From: JAUIAI01 sp049680625
GTDB lineage: Bacteria; Pseudomonadota; Gammaproteobacteria; Burkholderiales; Burkholderiaceae_E
Direction of reading: 5' to 3'
NCBI GenBank assembly: GCA_049680625.1
Contig: JBAUID010000116.1
Location: forward strand, 1-64,000
Length of the DNA stretch: 64,000 nucleotides
Numbering within the stretch: the stretch's first letter is position 1; each line of letters starts with the position of its first letter. The notes under the pieces were generated by a model. That model ran no database searches and was not told the origin of the DNA. It saw nothing but the letters and a program-made list of their open reading frames with translations. Shown piece by piece: positions 44,577-54,713 of the stretch. The position numbers and the translations under genes were made by a program.

Positions 44577-44997
44577 GCAATCACTATTCCGCTCTTGACC
44601 CTAGTCCAAATGTGCACAATATTGGTGCAATATATTCTGAAATGCACTGGTGTAATGAGCTGGCGGCGTATTCATAATGCGTTTGTGCCAGACCCGCCCG
44701 AAAGTTCTCACATCGTGGTGAGGTGGTTTCGAACAATTGGCCCATGCGGTATATTCGGCCTCCCGAATTCGATGCTGTTGCCTGTCCGTCCCTCTAATTA
44801 CCCGGACGCAAACATGGACTGAACGCTGATCGGGTGGATGCAAATCCGGGGATTTGCCTGCCGAGCGGGTCAAACAATTCGATCGACAACGCCAGTAACA
44901 AAGCCACTAACAGGCAGGCGGCTCCCCGTCGCCAAGAACAAATATCCGGCCATTGGCCGACAGGTAGGGCATAGGCCCGTTTTCAGAGGTGAGTTGA
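44577..44997 (+). other. 421-base regulatory spacer upstream of gltB
   Basis: No gene is convincing here. The NtrC-type site at 44613-44629 is the main feature; a half-like TGCACTGGTGTA occurs at 44643-44654. No sigma-54 -24/-12 element with GG-N10-GC was found, and no sigma-70 promoter stands out. Long distance to gltB leaves room for a leader. Confidence 0.6.
44613..44629. promoter_or_regulatory. NtrC-type operator upstream of gltBD
   Basis: TGCACAATATTGGTGCA matches the NtrC (GlnG) consensus TGCACC-N5-GGTGCA with one mismatch and correct spacing. It lies 369 bases upstream of the glutamate synthase genes, whose expression follows nitrogen supply in many bacteria. Confidence 0.6.
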
Positions 44998-47900
44998 ATG
45001 GAAATTGCTCAGCGCCAATTGGCCCAGGGGCTTTACGACCCGCGCAATGAACACGATAGCTGTGGCGTTGGTTTTGTTGCCCATATCAAAGGCAATCGAA
45101 GCCACGGCATTATCGATCAAGGCTTGCAGATCTTGTGCAACCTGGACCATCGCGGCGCGGTTGGTGCAGACCCGCTGATGGGTGATGGTGCCGGATTACT
45201 GGCGCAGATTCCTGACCTGTACTTTCGCGAAGAGATGCGTCGCCAGGGTGTTGAACTGCCCCCGGCTGGTGAATACGGGGTCGGGATGATTTTCCTGCCT
45301 AAAGAGCCCGCGTCGCGCCTGGCCTGCGAGCAGCAACTGGAACGTTCCGTGCTTGCTGAAGGCCAGCGGGTCCTGGGTTGGCGAGATGTGCCGGTTGACT
45401 CGGCGATGGAGATGTCGCCGTCTGTCAAAGAGAAAGAACCCGCAATTCGTCAGATATTTATTGGCCGCGGCGAAGACATCATGGTGACCGACGCCCTCGA
45501 GCGTAAGTTGTACGTTATTCGCAAGCGGGCCAGCCACGATATTCAAAGGTTGCGTCTGAAGCACGGCAAAGAGTATTACGTCGTGTCAATGTCGGCACGC
45601 ACGGTGATCTACAAAGGTTTGTTACTGTGCGGGCAAGTCGGCCAGTATTTCAAAGATTTGCGGGATCCCCGATTTGTGTCGGCGATGGCGTTGGTACATC
45701 AGCGATTTTCTACCAATACGTTTCCGGAATGGCCGCTGGCTCATCCGTATCGGATGGTTGCGCACAACGGTGAAATCAATACAGTCAAAGGCAACTACAA
45801 CTGGCTGCGGGCGCGCGAAGGCGTAATGAAATCACCTGTCCTCGGTGACGACTTAGCCAAGCTCTACCCAATTGTGTATCCGGGTCAGTCAGATACCGCC
45901 ACCTTTGACAACTGCCTTGAACTACTCACCATGGCGGGTTATCCCCTTGCCCATGCCGTAATGATGATGATCCCGGAGGCCTGGGAAAATCACAAACTGA
46001 TGAATGCCAAGCAGCGTGCGTTCTACGAATTTCACGCGGCCATGATGGAGCCCTGGGACGGGCCTGCCGCAATTGCATTTACAGACGGTCGACAAATTGG
46101 CGCCACGTTGGACCGAAACGGTTTGCGCCCTGCTCGCTATTGCATCACTGATGACGACCTGGTGATTATGGGTTCTGAGGCCGGCGTACTGCCAATTCCA
46201 GAAAGCAAAATTAAGAAAAAGTGGCGCTTGCAACCGGGCAAAATGTTCCTGATTGATCTGGAACAAGGCCGCATTGTTGATGACGCAGAGCTTAAGCAGC
46301 AACTGGCCAACAGCAAGCCATACCGCGAATGGATTGATGCGATTCGGGTGAAGATTCAGGATATCGAAATCGATCCGCGTGATGCCCAGTACCTCGTGAC
46401 CCCGGCCCGTCCCGGGGTGAGTCTGCTCGACCGTCAGCAAGCGGCCGGGTTTACCCAGGAAGATATTAAATTCCTGATCGGGCCAATGGCGGAGAATGGT
46501 GAAGAAGCCACCGGTTCGATGGGTAACGATACGCCCCTGGCTGTCCTGTCTGACCGGAAAAAGCCGCTTTATAACTATTTCAGGCAATTGTTTGCCCAGG
46601 TGACCAACCCGCCGATTGATCCAATTCGCGAAGAACTGGTGATGTCGTTGGTGAGTTTTGTCGGGCCCAAGCAAAACCTGCTGGACTTGAACAACACGAA
46701 TCCGCCCATTCGGCTTGAGCTTGATCAACCGGTGCTTGACTTTGAAGACATGGCAAAAATCCGTGGGGTCGAGCATTACACGGGTAACAAGTTCAAGTCT
46801 TATGAGGTCAACGTCTGTTACCCGGTTTCCTGGGGGCGTGACGGCATTGAGGCGCGTCTTGCGTCGCTGGCTTCAGAAGCAGAAGACGCGGTGCGCAAGG
46901 GTTACAACATTCTGATCGTCTCCGACCGGATGACTGATGCGGACAATGTTGCGATTCCAAGCCTGCTGGCAATGAGTGCTATTCACCAGCATCTGGTTGA
47001 TCGGGGTCTGCGCACTTGCACAGGGCTGATCGTTGAAACCTCGTCAGCCCGCGAGGTGCACCACTTCGCCACGCTTGCGGGCTACGGCGCTGAGGCCATT
47101 CATCCATACCTTGCGCTTGAAACACTGGTTGATATTTACGCAGGCCTGCCTGAAAGCGTTGGGCCCGATAAAGCCATCAAAAACTACATCAAGGCGATTG
47201 GTAAAGGCTTGCGCAAAGTCATGTCCAAGATGGGCATCTCAACTTACATGAGTTACTGCGGCGCGCAGATATTCGAAGCGGTCGGTTTGTCATCAGAAGT
47301 CTGTGTCAAGTACTTCACCGGAACGCCGTCCAATATCGAAGGCATTTCCGTTTTTGATATCGCTGAAGAGGCGTTGCGCCGCCATCTTGAAGCCTTCGGA
47401 GACAGCCCGGTGCTGGCCAATGCCCTTGATGCGGGCGGCGAATATGCGTACCGCACACGCGGTGAACAACACATGTGGACCCCGGATGCTATTGCTAAGC
47501 TACAGCACTCGACCCGGGGCAATACGTACAGCACCTTCAAAGAGTACACCCAGATCATCAATGATCAGTCGACTCGTCACATGACGTTGCGCGGTTTGTT
47601 TGAGTTCCGCACCGACTTGTGCGACCCCATAGACATCATCGAAGTTGAGCCGGCGTCAGAAATTGTCAAACGGTTTGCAACCGGCGCCATGTCACTGGGT
47701 TCGATATCAACCGAAGCCCATACAACGCTGGCAATTGCCATGAACCGCATTGGCGGTAAGTCAAATACGGGTGAGGGTGGTGAGGATCGCTTGCGTTACC
47801 GACCGGAAATGAAAGCGGGCAAGTCGGTGGTCAATGATGGTGACACACTCGCAGACATCATCGGCGCTGATCGCGTCGTAAGCAATATTCTGCTCAAAAG

Positions 47901-49710
47901 TGGCGACTCACTGCGTTCGAAAATCAAGCAAGTCGCGTCGGGTCGCTTTGGGGTTACCGCAGAGTATCTGTCGTCAGCGGATCAGATTCAGATCAAGATG
48001 GCGCAGGGCGCAAAACCCGGTGAAGGTGGGCAGTTACCCGGCCACAAAGTGTCGGATTATATCGGCCAGTTGCGCTATTCAGTGCCCGGGGTTGGGTTGA
48101 TCTCTCCGCCACCTCACCACGATATTTATTCCATTGAAGATCTTGCTCAGCTGATTCACGACCTGAAAAATGCGAACCGTCGTGCCGATGTGTCGGTCAA
48201 ACTGGTTTCCGAGGTTGGGGTTGGTACAGTGGCTGCCGGCGTGTCAAAGGCAAAAGCAGACCATGTCGTAATCGCCGGACATGACGGCGGAACCGGGGCC
48301 TCCCCATTGAGCTCGATTAAGCATGCCGGAACGCCTTGGGAGTTAGGTCTTGCAGAAACTCAGCAAACCCTGGTGCTGAACTGGCTACGCGACCGCATCA
48401 CGGTACAAGCCGACGGGCAGATGAAAACCGGTCGCGATGTAGCAATTGCTGCTTTGCTTGGCGCTGATGAGATGGGTTTTGCCACTGCGCCCCTGGTGGT
48501 TGAAGGTTGCATAATGATGCGCAAGTGTCACCTGAATACCTGCCCGGTTGGCGTAGCTACACAAGACCCGGTATTGCGTGAACGATTTAACGGTAAACCC
48601 GAGCACGTGGTTAACTTCTTCTTCTTTGTTGCCGAAGAAGTGCGTGAAATCATGGCGTCGCTGGGGATGCGGACTTTCGATGAAATGATCGGGCGTTCCG
48701 ATTTGCTTGATACCCGGGCCGGCATTGAACACTGGAAGGCCAAAGGTCTGGATTTCTCACGGGTATTTGCGCGCCCTGATGTGCCTGCGCACGTTGGGCG
48801 CTACCGTCAGGTGACGCAAAACCATAATCTTGACAAAGCGCTGGACAACAAGTTAATCGAGTTGTCGCAACCCGCGTTGTACAAGGGAGAGAAAGTGTCT
48901 TTCATCATGCCGGTGCGCAATGTGAATCGGACCGTTGGCACAATGCTGGCCGGTGAGGTCGCCTTGAACCATGGGCATGAGGGTTTGCCGGATGACAGTA
49001 TTCATATTCAGTTCAATGGCACTGCTGGTCAGAGCTTTGGCGCATTCGCTACACGCGGGATGACCCTGGATCTGGTTGGTCAGGCGAACGACTACGTTGG
49101 TAAAGGGTTGTCCGGCGGTACCATAATTGTCCGTCCGACCAATGACTTCAGAGGCCCGGCTGACGAGAACATTATTGTCGGCAACACTGTGTTGTACGGA
49201 GCAATCGAAGGGCAGGCGTACTTATCCGGGGTTGCCGGCGAGCGGTTCGCGGTGCGTAACTCGGGAGCGACAGCGGTCATTGAAGGTACCGGTGATCATT
49301 GCTGTGAGTACATGACCGGGGGCACGGTTGTTGTACTAGGCGCGACTGGACGAAACTTTGGGGCCGGGATGTCTGGCGGGATTGCTTACGTCTATGACCG
49401 TGCTGCCAATTTCGAGGATTATTGCAATCCGGCGATGGTTGCTGTCGAAAAATTGCTGCCAACTTCCGTACAGATGGATACAACAGAACCGGCCACCTGG
49501 CATACCGGAGAGTGTGACGAGATTATTCTTAAAAACCTGATCGAAAAACACTTCAAGCTGACTGGTAGTACCAAGGCGGGGTCGATCCTTGAAAACTGGG
49601 AGCTTGAAAGGGCACGGTTTGTTAAGGTCTTTCCGCACGAGTATCGACGCGCGATGAGCGAAATGCACGAGAAATCGCAGGCGGGGCAGCAGCAGAAATT
49701 GACGGCTTGA
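44998..49710 (+). CDS. gltB: Glutamate synthase (NADPH) large subunit
   Basis: GltB makes glutamate from glutamine and 2-oxoglutarate. A 21-residue propeptide precedes the nucleophile Cys22 (DSCGVGFVAHI) of the amidotransferase domain. The central and FMN domains hold GEGGEDRLRY and MAQGAKPGEGGQLPG. The 3Fe-4S ligands are in CIMMRKCHLNTCPVG. The C-terminal beta-helix has the glycine repeats near residues 1330-1460. The 1570-residue length is typical. GAGGTGAG precedes the ATG. Confidence 0.98.
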   Translation: MEIAQRQLAQGLYDPRNEHDSCGVGFVAHIKGNRSHGIIDQGLQILCNLDHRGAVGADPLMGDGAGLLAQIPDLYFREEMRRQGVELPPAGEYGVGMIFLPKEPASRLACEQQLERSVLAEGQRVLGWRDVPVDSAMEMSPSVKEKEPAIRQIFIGRGEDIMVTDALERKLYVIRKRASHDIQRLRLKHGKEYYVVSMSARTVIYKGLLLCGQVGQYFKDLRDPRFVSAMALVHQRFSTNTFPEWPLAHPYRMVAHNGEINTVKGNYNWLRAREGVMKSPVLGDDLAKLYPIVYPGQSDTATFDNCLELLTMAGYPLAHAVMMMIPEAWENHKLMNAKQRAFYEFHAAMMEPWDGPAAIAFTDGRQIGATLDRNGLRPARYCITDDDLVIMGSEAGVLPIPESKIKKKWRLQPGKMFLIDLEQGRIVDDAELKQQLANSKPYREWIDAIRVKIQDIEIDPRDAQYLVTPARPGVSLLDRQQAAGFTQEDIKFLIGPMAENGEEATGSMGNDTPLAVLSDRKKPLYNYFRQLFAQVTNPPIDPIREELVMSLVSFVGPKQNLLDLNNTNPPIRLELDQPVLDFEDMAKIRGVEHYTGNKFKSYEVNVCYPVSWGRDGIEARLASLASEAEDAVRKGYNILIVSDRMTDADNVAIPSLLAMSAIHQHLVDRGLRTCTGLIVETSSAREVHHFATLAGYGAEAIHPYLALETLVDIYAGLPESVGPDKAIKNYIKAIGKGLRKVMSKMGISTYMSYCGAQIFEAVGLSSEVCVKYFTGTPSNIEGISVFDIAEEALRRHLEAFGDSPVLANALDAGGEYAYRTRGEQHMWTPDAIAKLQHSTRGNTYSTFKEYTQIINDQSTRHMTLRGLFEFRTDLCDPIDIIEVEPASEIVKRFATGAMSLGSISTEAHTTLAIAMNRIGGKSNTGEGGEDRLRYRPEMKAGKSVVNDGDTLADIIGADRVVSNILLKSGDSLRSKIKQVASGRFGVTAEYLSSADQIQIKMAQGAKPGEGGQLPGHKVSDYIGQLRYSVPGVGLISPPPHHDIYSIEDLAQLIHDLKNANRRADVSVKLVSEVGVGTVAAGVSKAKADHVVIAGHDGGTGASPLSSIKHAGTPWELGLAETQQTLVLNWLRDRITVQADGQMKTGRDVAIAALLGADEMGFATAPLVVEGCIMMRKCHLNTCPVGVATQDPVLRERFNGKPEHVVNFFFFVAEEVREIMASLGMRTFDEMIGRSDLLDTRAGIEHWKAKGLDFSRVFARPDVPAHVGRYRQVTQNHNLDKALDNKLIELSQPALYKGEKVSFIMPVRNVNRTVGTMLAGEVALNHGHEGLPDDSIHIQFNGTAGQSFGAFATRGMTLDLVGQANDYVGKGLSGGTIIVRPTNDFRGPADENIIVGNTVLYGAIEGQAYLSGVAGERFAVRNSGATAVIEGTGDHCCEYMTGGTVVVLGATGRNFGAGMSGGIAYVYDRAANFEDYCNPAMVAVEKLLPTSVQMDTTEPATWHTGECDEIILKNLIEKHFKLTGSTKAGSILENWELERARFVKVFPHEYRRAMSEMHEKSQAGQQQKLTA

Positions 49711-49789
49711 ATGTTGCGGGCGGGTGCCCGGTTACTGTCGGGTCATTGCAGGTAAAACGCGGTTGCAAGAAATACAAGGCTAACGAGAT

Positions 49790-51277
49790 ATGGGTAAAGT
49801 AACAGGGTTTCTAGAGTTCGAGCGGCTCAACGAAGCAGCGGAAAAAACAGACAATCGCACCAAGCATTACCGCGAGTTTGTTATGCACTTGTCGGATGAA
49901 GAAGCGTCCCGCCAAGGTGCCCGCTGTATGGATTGCGGGATTCCGTTTTGCCAAAACGGATGCCCGGTCAATAACATCATCCCCGATTGGAACGACTTGG
50001 TGTATCGCGGTGATTGGGAAAACGCGCTCGAAACTTTGCACTCGACCAATAATTTCCCTGAGTTCACCGGCCGGGTATGTCCGGCGCCCTGCGAGTCCGC
50101 GTGTACTTTAAACATTAACAGCGACGCAGTTGGAATCAAGTCGATTGAACACGCAATCATCGACAAAGGCTGGGAAATGGGTTGGGTGGTGCCACAACCA
50201 CCCGCTGAGAAAACCGGGAAGAAGGTTGCGGTTGTCGGCTCCGGGCCGGCTGGCCTGGCCTGCGCCCAGCAACTGGCGCGTGCCGGTCACGATGTAACCG
50301 TTTATGAAAAGAATGACCGGGTCGGTGGCTTGTTGCGCTACGGGATTCCAGATTTCAAAATGGAAAAGTCCCATATCGATCGCCGGGTTGAGCAGATGAT
50401 TGCCGAGGGAGTTACTTTTGCAACCGGCGTGTTGGTCAGCAGCGAACCCGATCTGGGAACCGTGACAAACTGGTCGCAAAAGCGGATCAATCCAGCCGAT
50501 ATCAAGGCTCAATACGATGCCGTCGTGTTAACCGGTGGTGCTGAACAACCACGCGACTTGCCGGTTCCCGGTCGAGAGTTGCGCGGTGTTCACTTTGCGA
50601 TGCAATTTCTGCCGCAGCAAAATAAACGTGTTGCCGGCGACAGCGTGGATGGCCAAATTCTTGCGACTGGTAAAAATGTTGTGGTAATTGGTGGCGGAGA
50701 TACTGGCTCAGATTGTGTCGGTACCAGTAATCGTCAGGGTGCAAAGCGAGTTGTCCAGTTCGAATTAATGCCACAGCCGCCTCAGGAAGAAGACAAACCA
50801 ATGACCTGGCCTTACTGGCCGGTTAAGTTACGGACGTCTTCCTCACACGAAGAAGGTTGTGACCGGGACTGGGCCGTGACGACTAAAGCCTTTAAAGACG
50901 ATGGCAAAGGTAACGTCAGCGCCTTGGTTTGCGCCCGGGTGGAGTGGACACAAAATGCTGATTCCGGCCGGATGGAAATGACCGAAGTGCCCGGGTCCGA
51001 ATTTGAAATTGCCGCAGATCTGGTGTTGTTCGCCATGGGTTTTGTTTCACCGATTGGTGCGGTGCTGGATGGTTTTGGTGTCGAAAAAGATAACCGCAAC
51101 AATGCCCTGGCAACAACGGAAGGTGAGGGTTGCTACCGAACCAGCGTTGACAAGGTCTTTGCCAGTGGTGACATGCGTCGCGGTCAGTCGCTCGTAGTCT
51201 GGGCTATTCGTGAAGGGCGGCAGTGCGCCCGGTCGGTTGACGAATTCCTGATGGGCTCGAGCGTCCTTCCGCGATAA
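49790..51277 (+). CDS. gltD: Glutamate synthase (NADPH) small subunit
   Basis: GltD passes electrons from NADPH to GltB. The N-terminus has two 4Fe-4S Cys groups (CMDCGIPFCQNGCP and RVCPAPCESAC), then an FAD motif VAVVGSGPAGLACAQQ and an NADPH motif VVVIGGGDTGSDC. The 495-residue length is normal. It follows gltB after 79 bases. Confidence 0.97.
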   Translation: MGKVTGFLEFERLNEAAEKTDNRTKHYREFVMHLSDEEASRQGARCMDCGIPFCQNGCPVNNIIPDWNDLVYRGDWENALETLHSTNNFPEFTGRVCPAPCESACTLNINSDAVGIKSIEHAIIDKGWEMGWVVPQPPAEKTGKKVAVVGSGPAGLACAQQLARAGHDVTVYEKNDRVGGLLRYGIPDFKMEKSHIDRRVEQMIAEGVTFATGVLVSSEPDLGTVTNWSQKRINPADIKAQYDAVVLTGGAEQPRDLPVPGRELRGVHFAMQFLPQQNKRVAGDSVDGQILATGKNVVVIGGGDTGSDCVGTSNRQGAKRVVQFELMPQPPQEEDKPMTWPYWPVKLRTSSSHEEGCDRDWAVTTKAFKDDGKGNVSALVCARVEWTQNADSGRMEMTEVPGSEFEIAADLVLFAMGFVSPIGAVLDGFGVEKDNRNNALATTEGEGCYRTSVDKVFASGDMRRGQSLVVWAIREGRQCARSVDEFLMGSSVLPR

Positions 51278-51297
51278 GCATTGCCGAAACAACGGGC

Positions 51298-51948
51298 TCA
51301 GAGTCGCAGGTTAAACACCGCGTCGAGCCCGTTGTCGGTTTCGGCAATTTTTGCAGTCAGTAGCGAGCGGTCGGATGCCCACAGTGATGCAGCCATCCGA
51401 CCCAGCATGCCAGCTTCCTTGGTTTCACCAGGAAAATACATCTGCGTCGTCAGGCGTTGGTTACCGTCGTCGATTCGAAAGTGGACGTGTGGTGGACGTG
51501 AGCCATAGGCAGTGGGTTTGATGGTCAGGAACTGGTATTGGCCCCGCGCATCGGTTCTTGTCTGCCCGTAGCCTTGAAATCCGTCCTGGGCGGGTTTTTC
51601 GCCGGCGTCATCAGGGTGCCGGTAACGCCCTTCATGATTTGCCTGCCAGATCGCTACTCGGGCACCGATGGCTGGTGAACCATCGGATCTGAGTACCTGG
51701 CCGGTGAGCCGCATTGCTATGCCAGGCGAGTATGGCTGGCGGTCATCCAGGACAATCAGGTTCTCGTCAACATCGCCATCCCAGCTCAGCGGATAAAACG
51801 GTCCTTCCGTTTCACTCGGCGTGCGGCCGGCGGCCGCGGCAGTATTTGCCTGGCCAGGCGGGCTGGCGCATCCGGCAACGGATGTGGCGCCCAGCGCCAG
51901 CAGAAATCGGCGTCGCCCGGAAGCTATCGGATCATTGTCATCAATCAT
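51298..51948 (-). CDS. Exported intradiol ring-cleavage dioxygenase-like protein
   Basis: The family opens catechol-type rings between the hydroxyls using Fe(III). Likely iron ligands are Tyr109 (EGRYRHP), Tyr148 (PTAYG), His154 and His156 (RPPHVHF). Unlike the classic cytoplasmic enzymes it has a twin-arginine motif (SGRRRFLLALG) and a lipobox-like VAGC at Cys27, so it seems to be exported as a lipoprotein. It is convergent with gltD. Extracytoplasmic intradiol-like proteins are known but poorly characterised. Confidence 0.85.
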   Translation of the reverse strand: MIDDNDPIASGRRRFLLALGATSVAGCASPPGQANTAAAAGRTPSETEGPFYPLSWDGDVDENLIVLDDRQPYSPGIAMRLTGQVLRSDGSPAIGARVAIWQANHEGRYRHPDDAGEKPAQDGFQGYGQTRTDARGQYQFLTIKPTAYGSRPPHVHFRIDDGNQRLTTQMYFPGETKEAGMLGRMAASLWASDRSLLTAKIAETDNGLDAVFNLRL

Positions 51949-52098
51949 TGTGGATACCTATGGTGCGATGGTGCATACCGAAGTCTGGCAATCCTTCGTG
52001 GATACTCGGTGCACCTTTAAGGAGCTTGCCCGATGTCCGGCAGTTTTGAGATATGCTGATAACGCGCCGTTACTCTAAATTTCGGCATTTCTTTGTCC

Positions 52099-52144
52099 TA
52101 ATCCTTTATTTTAATCCTTTGTTTTTATCCTTTGTTTTAATCCT
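52099..52144. repeat. 13-bp tandem repeat upstream of the second amidase
   Basis: Three and a half units of TAATCCTTTGTTT (52099-52111, 52112-52124, 52125-52137 and a partial copy) run in the spacer 52 bases before the amidase start. The tract is AT-rich in an otherwise GC-balanced region. Confidence 0.85.
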
Positions 52145-52195
52145 AATGTCAAGCTGGCACAGGGTTGATTTTACCAACCAGGCAATGGAAATCAG

Positions 52196-53608
52196 ATGAC
52201 AGAAAGCCACTCGTTTGCGGACATGTCCGCCTCCGCTCTGACCCGTGCTTATGCGAGCGGCGAAATATCTCCGGTTGAGGTCGCACGCGCGGTTTTTGAT
52301 CGCATGGATCAATGGGAACCGTCGATAAACGCGATGTACCGGATCCACCGTGACCCGGCACTGGCGGCAGCGGCCGCTTCTGAAGCCCGATGGCGTAGTG
52401 GCCGGACAATGTCTCCGATTGACGGCGTGCCGGTTACCCTGAAGGAAAATTTAGATACTGTTGGTGACCCGACTCCGTCCGGCACTGCCGCCACGGTTCT
52501 GGTGAATAAAACAATCGATGCGCCACCGGCTGCGCGGGTACGCGAAGCGGGGTGCACAATTTTGGGCAAGACAACAATGCCCGACTTTGGCATGTTGTCA
52601 TCCGGGTTGTCGTCGATTCACGGAGTGACCCGAAACCCCTGGCGTCTGGATCGCAATACGTCAGGTTCTTCGTCGGGGGCCGGGGCTGCCGGAGCGGCCG
52701 GTTATGGGCCGTTGCACGTGGGTACGGATATTGGTGGCTCAGTACGTTTGCCGGCATGCCATTGCGGATTGTTTGGTCTTAAACCCAGCCTGGGAAGAAT
52801 TCCGATTGACCCGCCGTACATGGGTCGTGCGGCCGGACCAATGACTCGTACCGTGCAGGACGCCGCTTTATTGCTTTCAGTGCTCACCGGCCCGGACGAC
52901 CGGGACTATATGAGTCTGCCGCATCAGCCGGTGGACTATGCCGGACAACTCGACGCATTAAACGTCAAAGGCCTGCGCATTGGTTTAATGCTTGAAATGG
53001 GCGTTGGAACCGAACCTGACCCGATTGTTGTCCAAGCGACTAAAGATGCTGGCGCAGCGCTGGAAAAACACGGCGCGATTGTTGAGCCGGTTGATAGCTT
53101 TTTGACCCAGGCAATGCTCGACGGTATTTGTCTGTTCTTTGAGGCCCGCTCTTTTAACGACATCAACGCCATGAGCGAGACAACCCGGGAAAAAATTCTA
53201 CCGTTTATTGTGCAATGGTGTACTTATCGTGCGGGGTCTTTTTCCGGGGCCCAGGTGATGGAGGCTTATAGCCAGGTAGTGGCAATGCGTCAGGCTGCGG
53301 TACGCACAACAGGCGGATTTGACTACGTGTTGTCACCCGTTTCACCAATCCTGCCGTATGAGTTTGATCGCCATAGCCCGCAGGACGATCCGCATGACGC
53401 CTTACCTCATATCGCTTTTACCGTGGCCTACAACATGAGTGAACAACCCGCGTCATCGGTTAATTGGCATCATCACGAGGGCCTGCCTGTTGGTGTCCAG
53501 GTGATTGGTAAGCGGTTTAACGACCTGGGTGTGCTGCAGCTTTCCCGGGTGCTCGAACAGCTGCGCGGCCCGCAAGCCGAATGGCCTGGATTGCCAACGC
53601 CGGTCTAG
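52196..53608 (+). CDS. Second amidase signature family hydrolase
   Basis: The triad is complete: Lys83 (VPVTLKENLD), cis-Ser158 (NTSGSSSGA) and nucleophile Ser182 in GTDIGGSVRLPA. The 470-residue protein lacks a signal peptide. It differs clearly from the amidase at 16452, so they are not a recent duplication. It stands alone between the dioxygenase and the DUF3179 gene; substrate unknown. Confidence 0.92.
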   Translation: MTESHSFADMSASALTRAYASGEISPVEVARAVFDRMDQWEPSINAMYRIHRDPALAAAAASEARWRSGRTMSPIDGVPVTLKENLDTVGDPTPSGTAATVLVNKTIDAPPAARVREAGCTILGKTTMPDFGMLSSGLSSIHGVTRNPWRLDRNTSGSSSGAGAAGAAGYGPLHVGTDIGGSVRLPACHCGLFGLKPSLGRIPIDPPYMGRAAGPMTRTVQDAALLLSVLTGPDDRDYMSLPHQPVDYAGQLDALNVKGLRIGLMLEMGVGTEPDPIVVQATKDAGAALEKHGAIVEPVDSFLTQAMLDGICLFFEARSFNDINAMSETTREKILPFIVQWCTYRAGSFSGAQVMEAYSQVVAMRQAAVRTTGGFDYVLSPVSPILPYEFDRHSPQDDPHDALPHIAFTVAYNMSEQPASSVNWHHHEGLPVGVQVIGKRFNDLGVLQLSRVLEQLRGPQAEWPGLPTPV

Positions 53609-53627
53609 TCGGTCAAGACCAGGCTAA

Positions 53628-54662
53628 CTACTGGCTGGCTTCGTATATCCTGGTCTCCGGATAAAACGCATACCAGGCAAACCAGAAAGAAATCACCGTT
53701 GGTACCTCGGTGCCGGTTGAGTCCAGCAGGCGTGCCGTTTTGTGTTTGTCGTTGTACTCAACCGTCATCGGTTGATCGTCGTAGATGAAATGAACCGGCT
53801 TGCCGGCAATTCCTGCCTGGCGCAGCTGACTGAACGGCCATGCCATTTGTTCTTTACCGCCGACCAGACCAAGCACCAGCTCTTTGGGGTGAAAGCGCTC
53901 GCTGGCGTGACGTACGGCAAACATCACGGTCTTTGTGTCTTCATATCCCTGGTACGGGTTGCGTTGGTAATCGCGTTGATGACCCGTTTCGCTGGACAAC
54001 ACCAGGGTATCGGGATGGCGGTTCAACCAGTCTTCCCATGAGGTGTGCGCCATGACAACTGATTTCAACGGTGTGGTTTTCATCGGGCCTGCAACGGACT
54101 TCACCATCAGCTGCGACCAAAGTGATTCCGTTTGGCGGTCATAGAGCAATACATCGCTGTTGTAGAGCAAACCCGAGACGCCAAAGGTAAGCGCCTTGTT
54201 ATTGATCGTTGCTTCAAATGCCATACCAGTGCCACACAGCGGGCAATAAGTGACGACAACCGGCTCATCCGCAAACTTGTCGTTCACAATCTCGTGCCAG
54301 TTCATGATCAGAATCGGATAGGCTTTGGCAACGCCGTTGCGCATAATGCCCATTACCCGCGTCTGTGGCTTGAGATGATCGGCCTGCGATGCGGTCAGAA
54401 ACCGGGGTTCGTCGATGGCGGGAATGCCGTCACGAGGTGGTCCGCCGTGTTTTATCAGGGCTTCGGGAATCAAGGCATCACCGAGATCAAAACCGTTTAG
54501 TGTGTACGCGAAAGCACTGCGAATTGGCCCGTTGTCCGACAGGCTTGCGATGCAAAAGACAACCGCAAGCAGCACAACTGACCATAACCGAAAAATACTT
54601 CTGTCGTGCCGGGCTGCGTAGCCGCCTGATTGCTTACCGATGATCAGCCTGTGGCCGGACAT
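53628..54662 (-). CDS. DUF3179 domain protein, exported
   Basis: An N-terminal hydrophobic segment (about residues 25-50, SIFRLWSVVLLAVVFCIASL) is a signal peptide or anchor. The domain carries the family features VTYCPLCGTGMAFEA and FGVSGLLYNSDVLLYDRQT, plus a conserved HASERFHPKE. The CPLCG Cys pair suggests a metal or redox site. GGAG lies six bases before the ATG. The biochemical role of the family is not established. Confidence 0.88.
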   Translation of the reverse strand: MSGHRLIIGKQSGGYAARHDRSIFRLWSVVLLAVVFCIASLSDNGPIRSAFAYTLNGFDLGDALIPEALIKHGGPPRDGIPAIDEPRFLTASQADHLKPQTRVMGIMRNGVAKAYPILIMNWHEIVNDKFADEPVVVTYCPLCGTGMAFEATINNKALTFGVSGLLYNSDVLLYDRQTESLWSQLMVKSVAGPMKTTPLKSVVMAHTSWEDWLNRHPDTLVLSSETGHQRDYQRNPYQGYEDTKTVMFAVRHASERFHPKELVLGLVGGKEQMAWPFSQLRQAGIAGKPVHFIYDDQPMTVEYNDKHKTARLLDSTGTEVPTVISFWFAWYAFYPETRIYEASQ

Positions 54663-54713
54663 TGGTTTCTCCGTTGATTCCCCAGGAATGTAGTCGCCGG
54701 TGGTGGCATTTCC

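Noticed and set aside
44643..44700. Second NtrC site and a sigma-54 promoter before gltB
   Set aside because: The second TGCAC...GGTG pair has the wrong spacing and no GG-N10-GC element was found.
45922..46776. 284-codon open frame antisense to gltB
   Set aside because: It is a shadow of the strongly conserved gltB frame, lacks a recognisable domain and has no ribosome-binding site.
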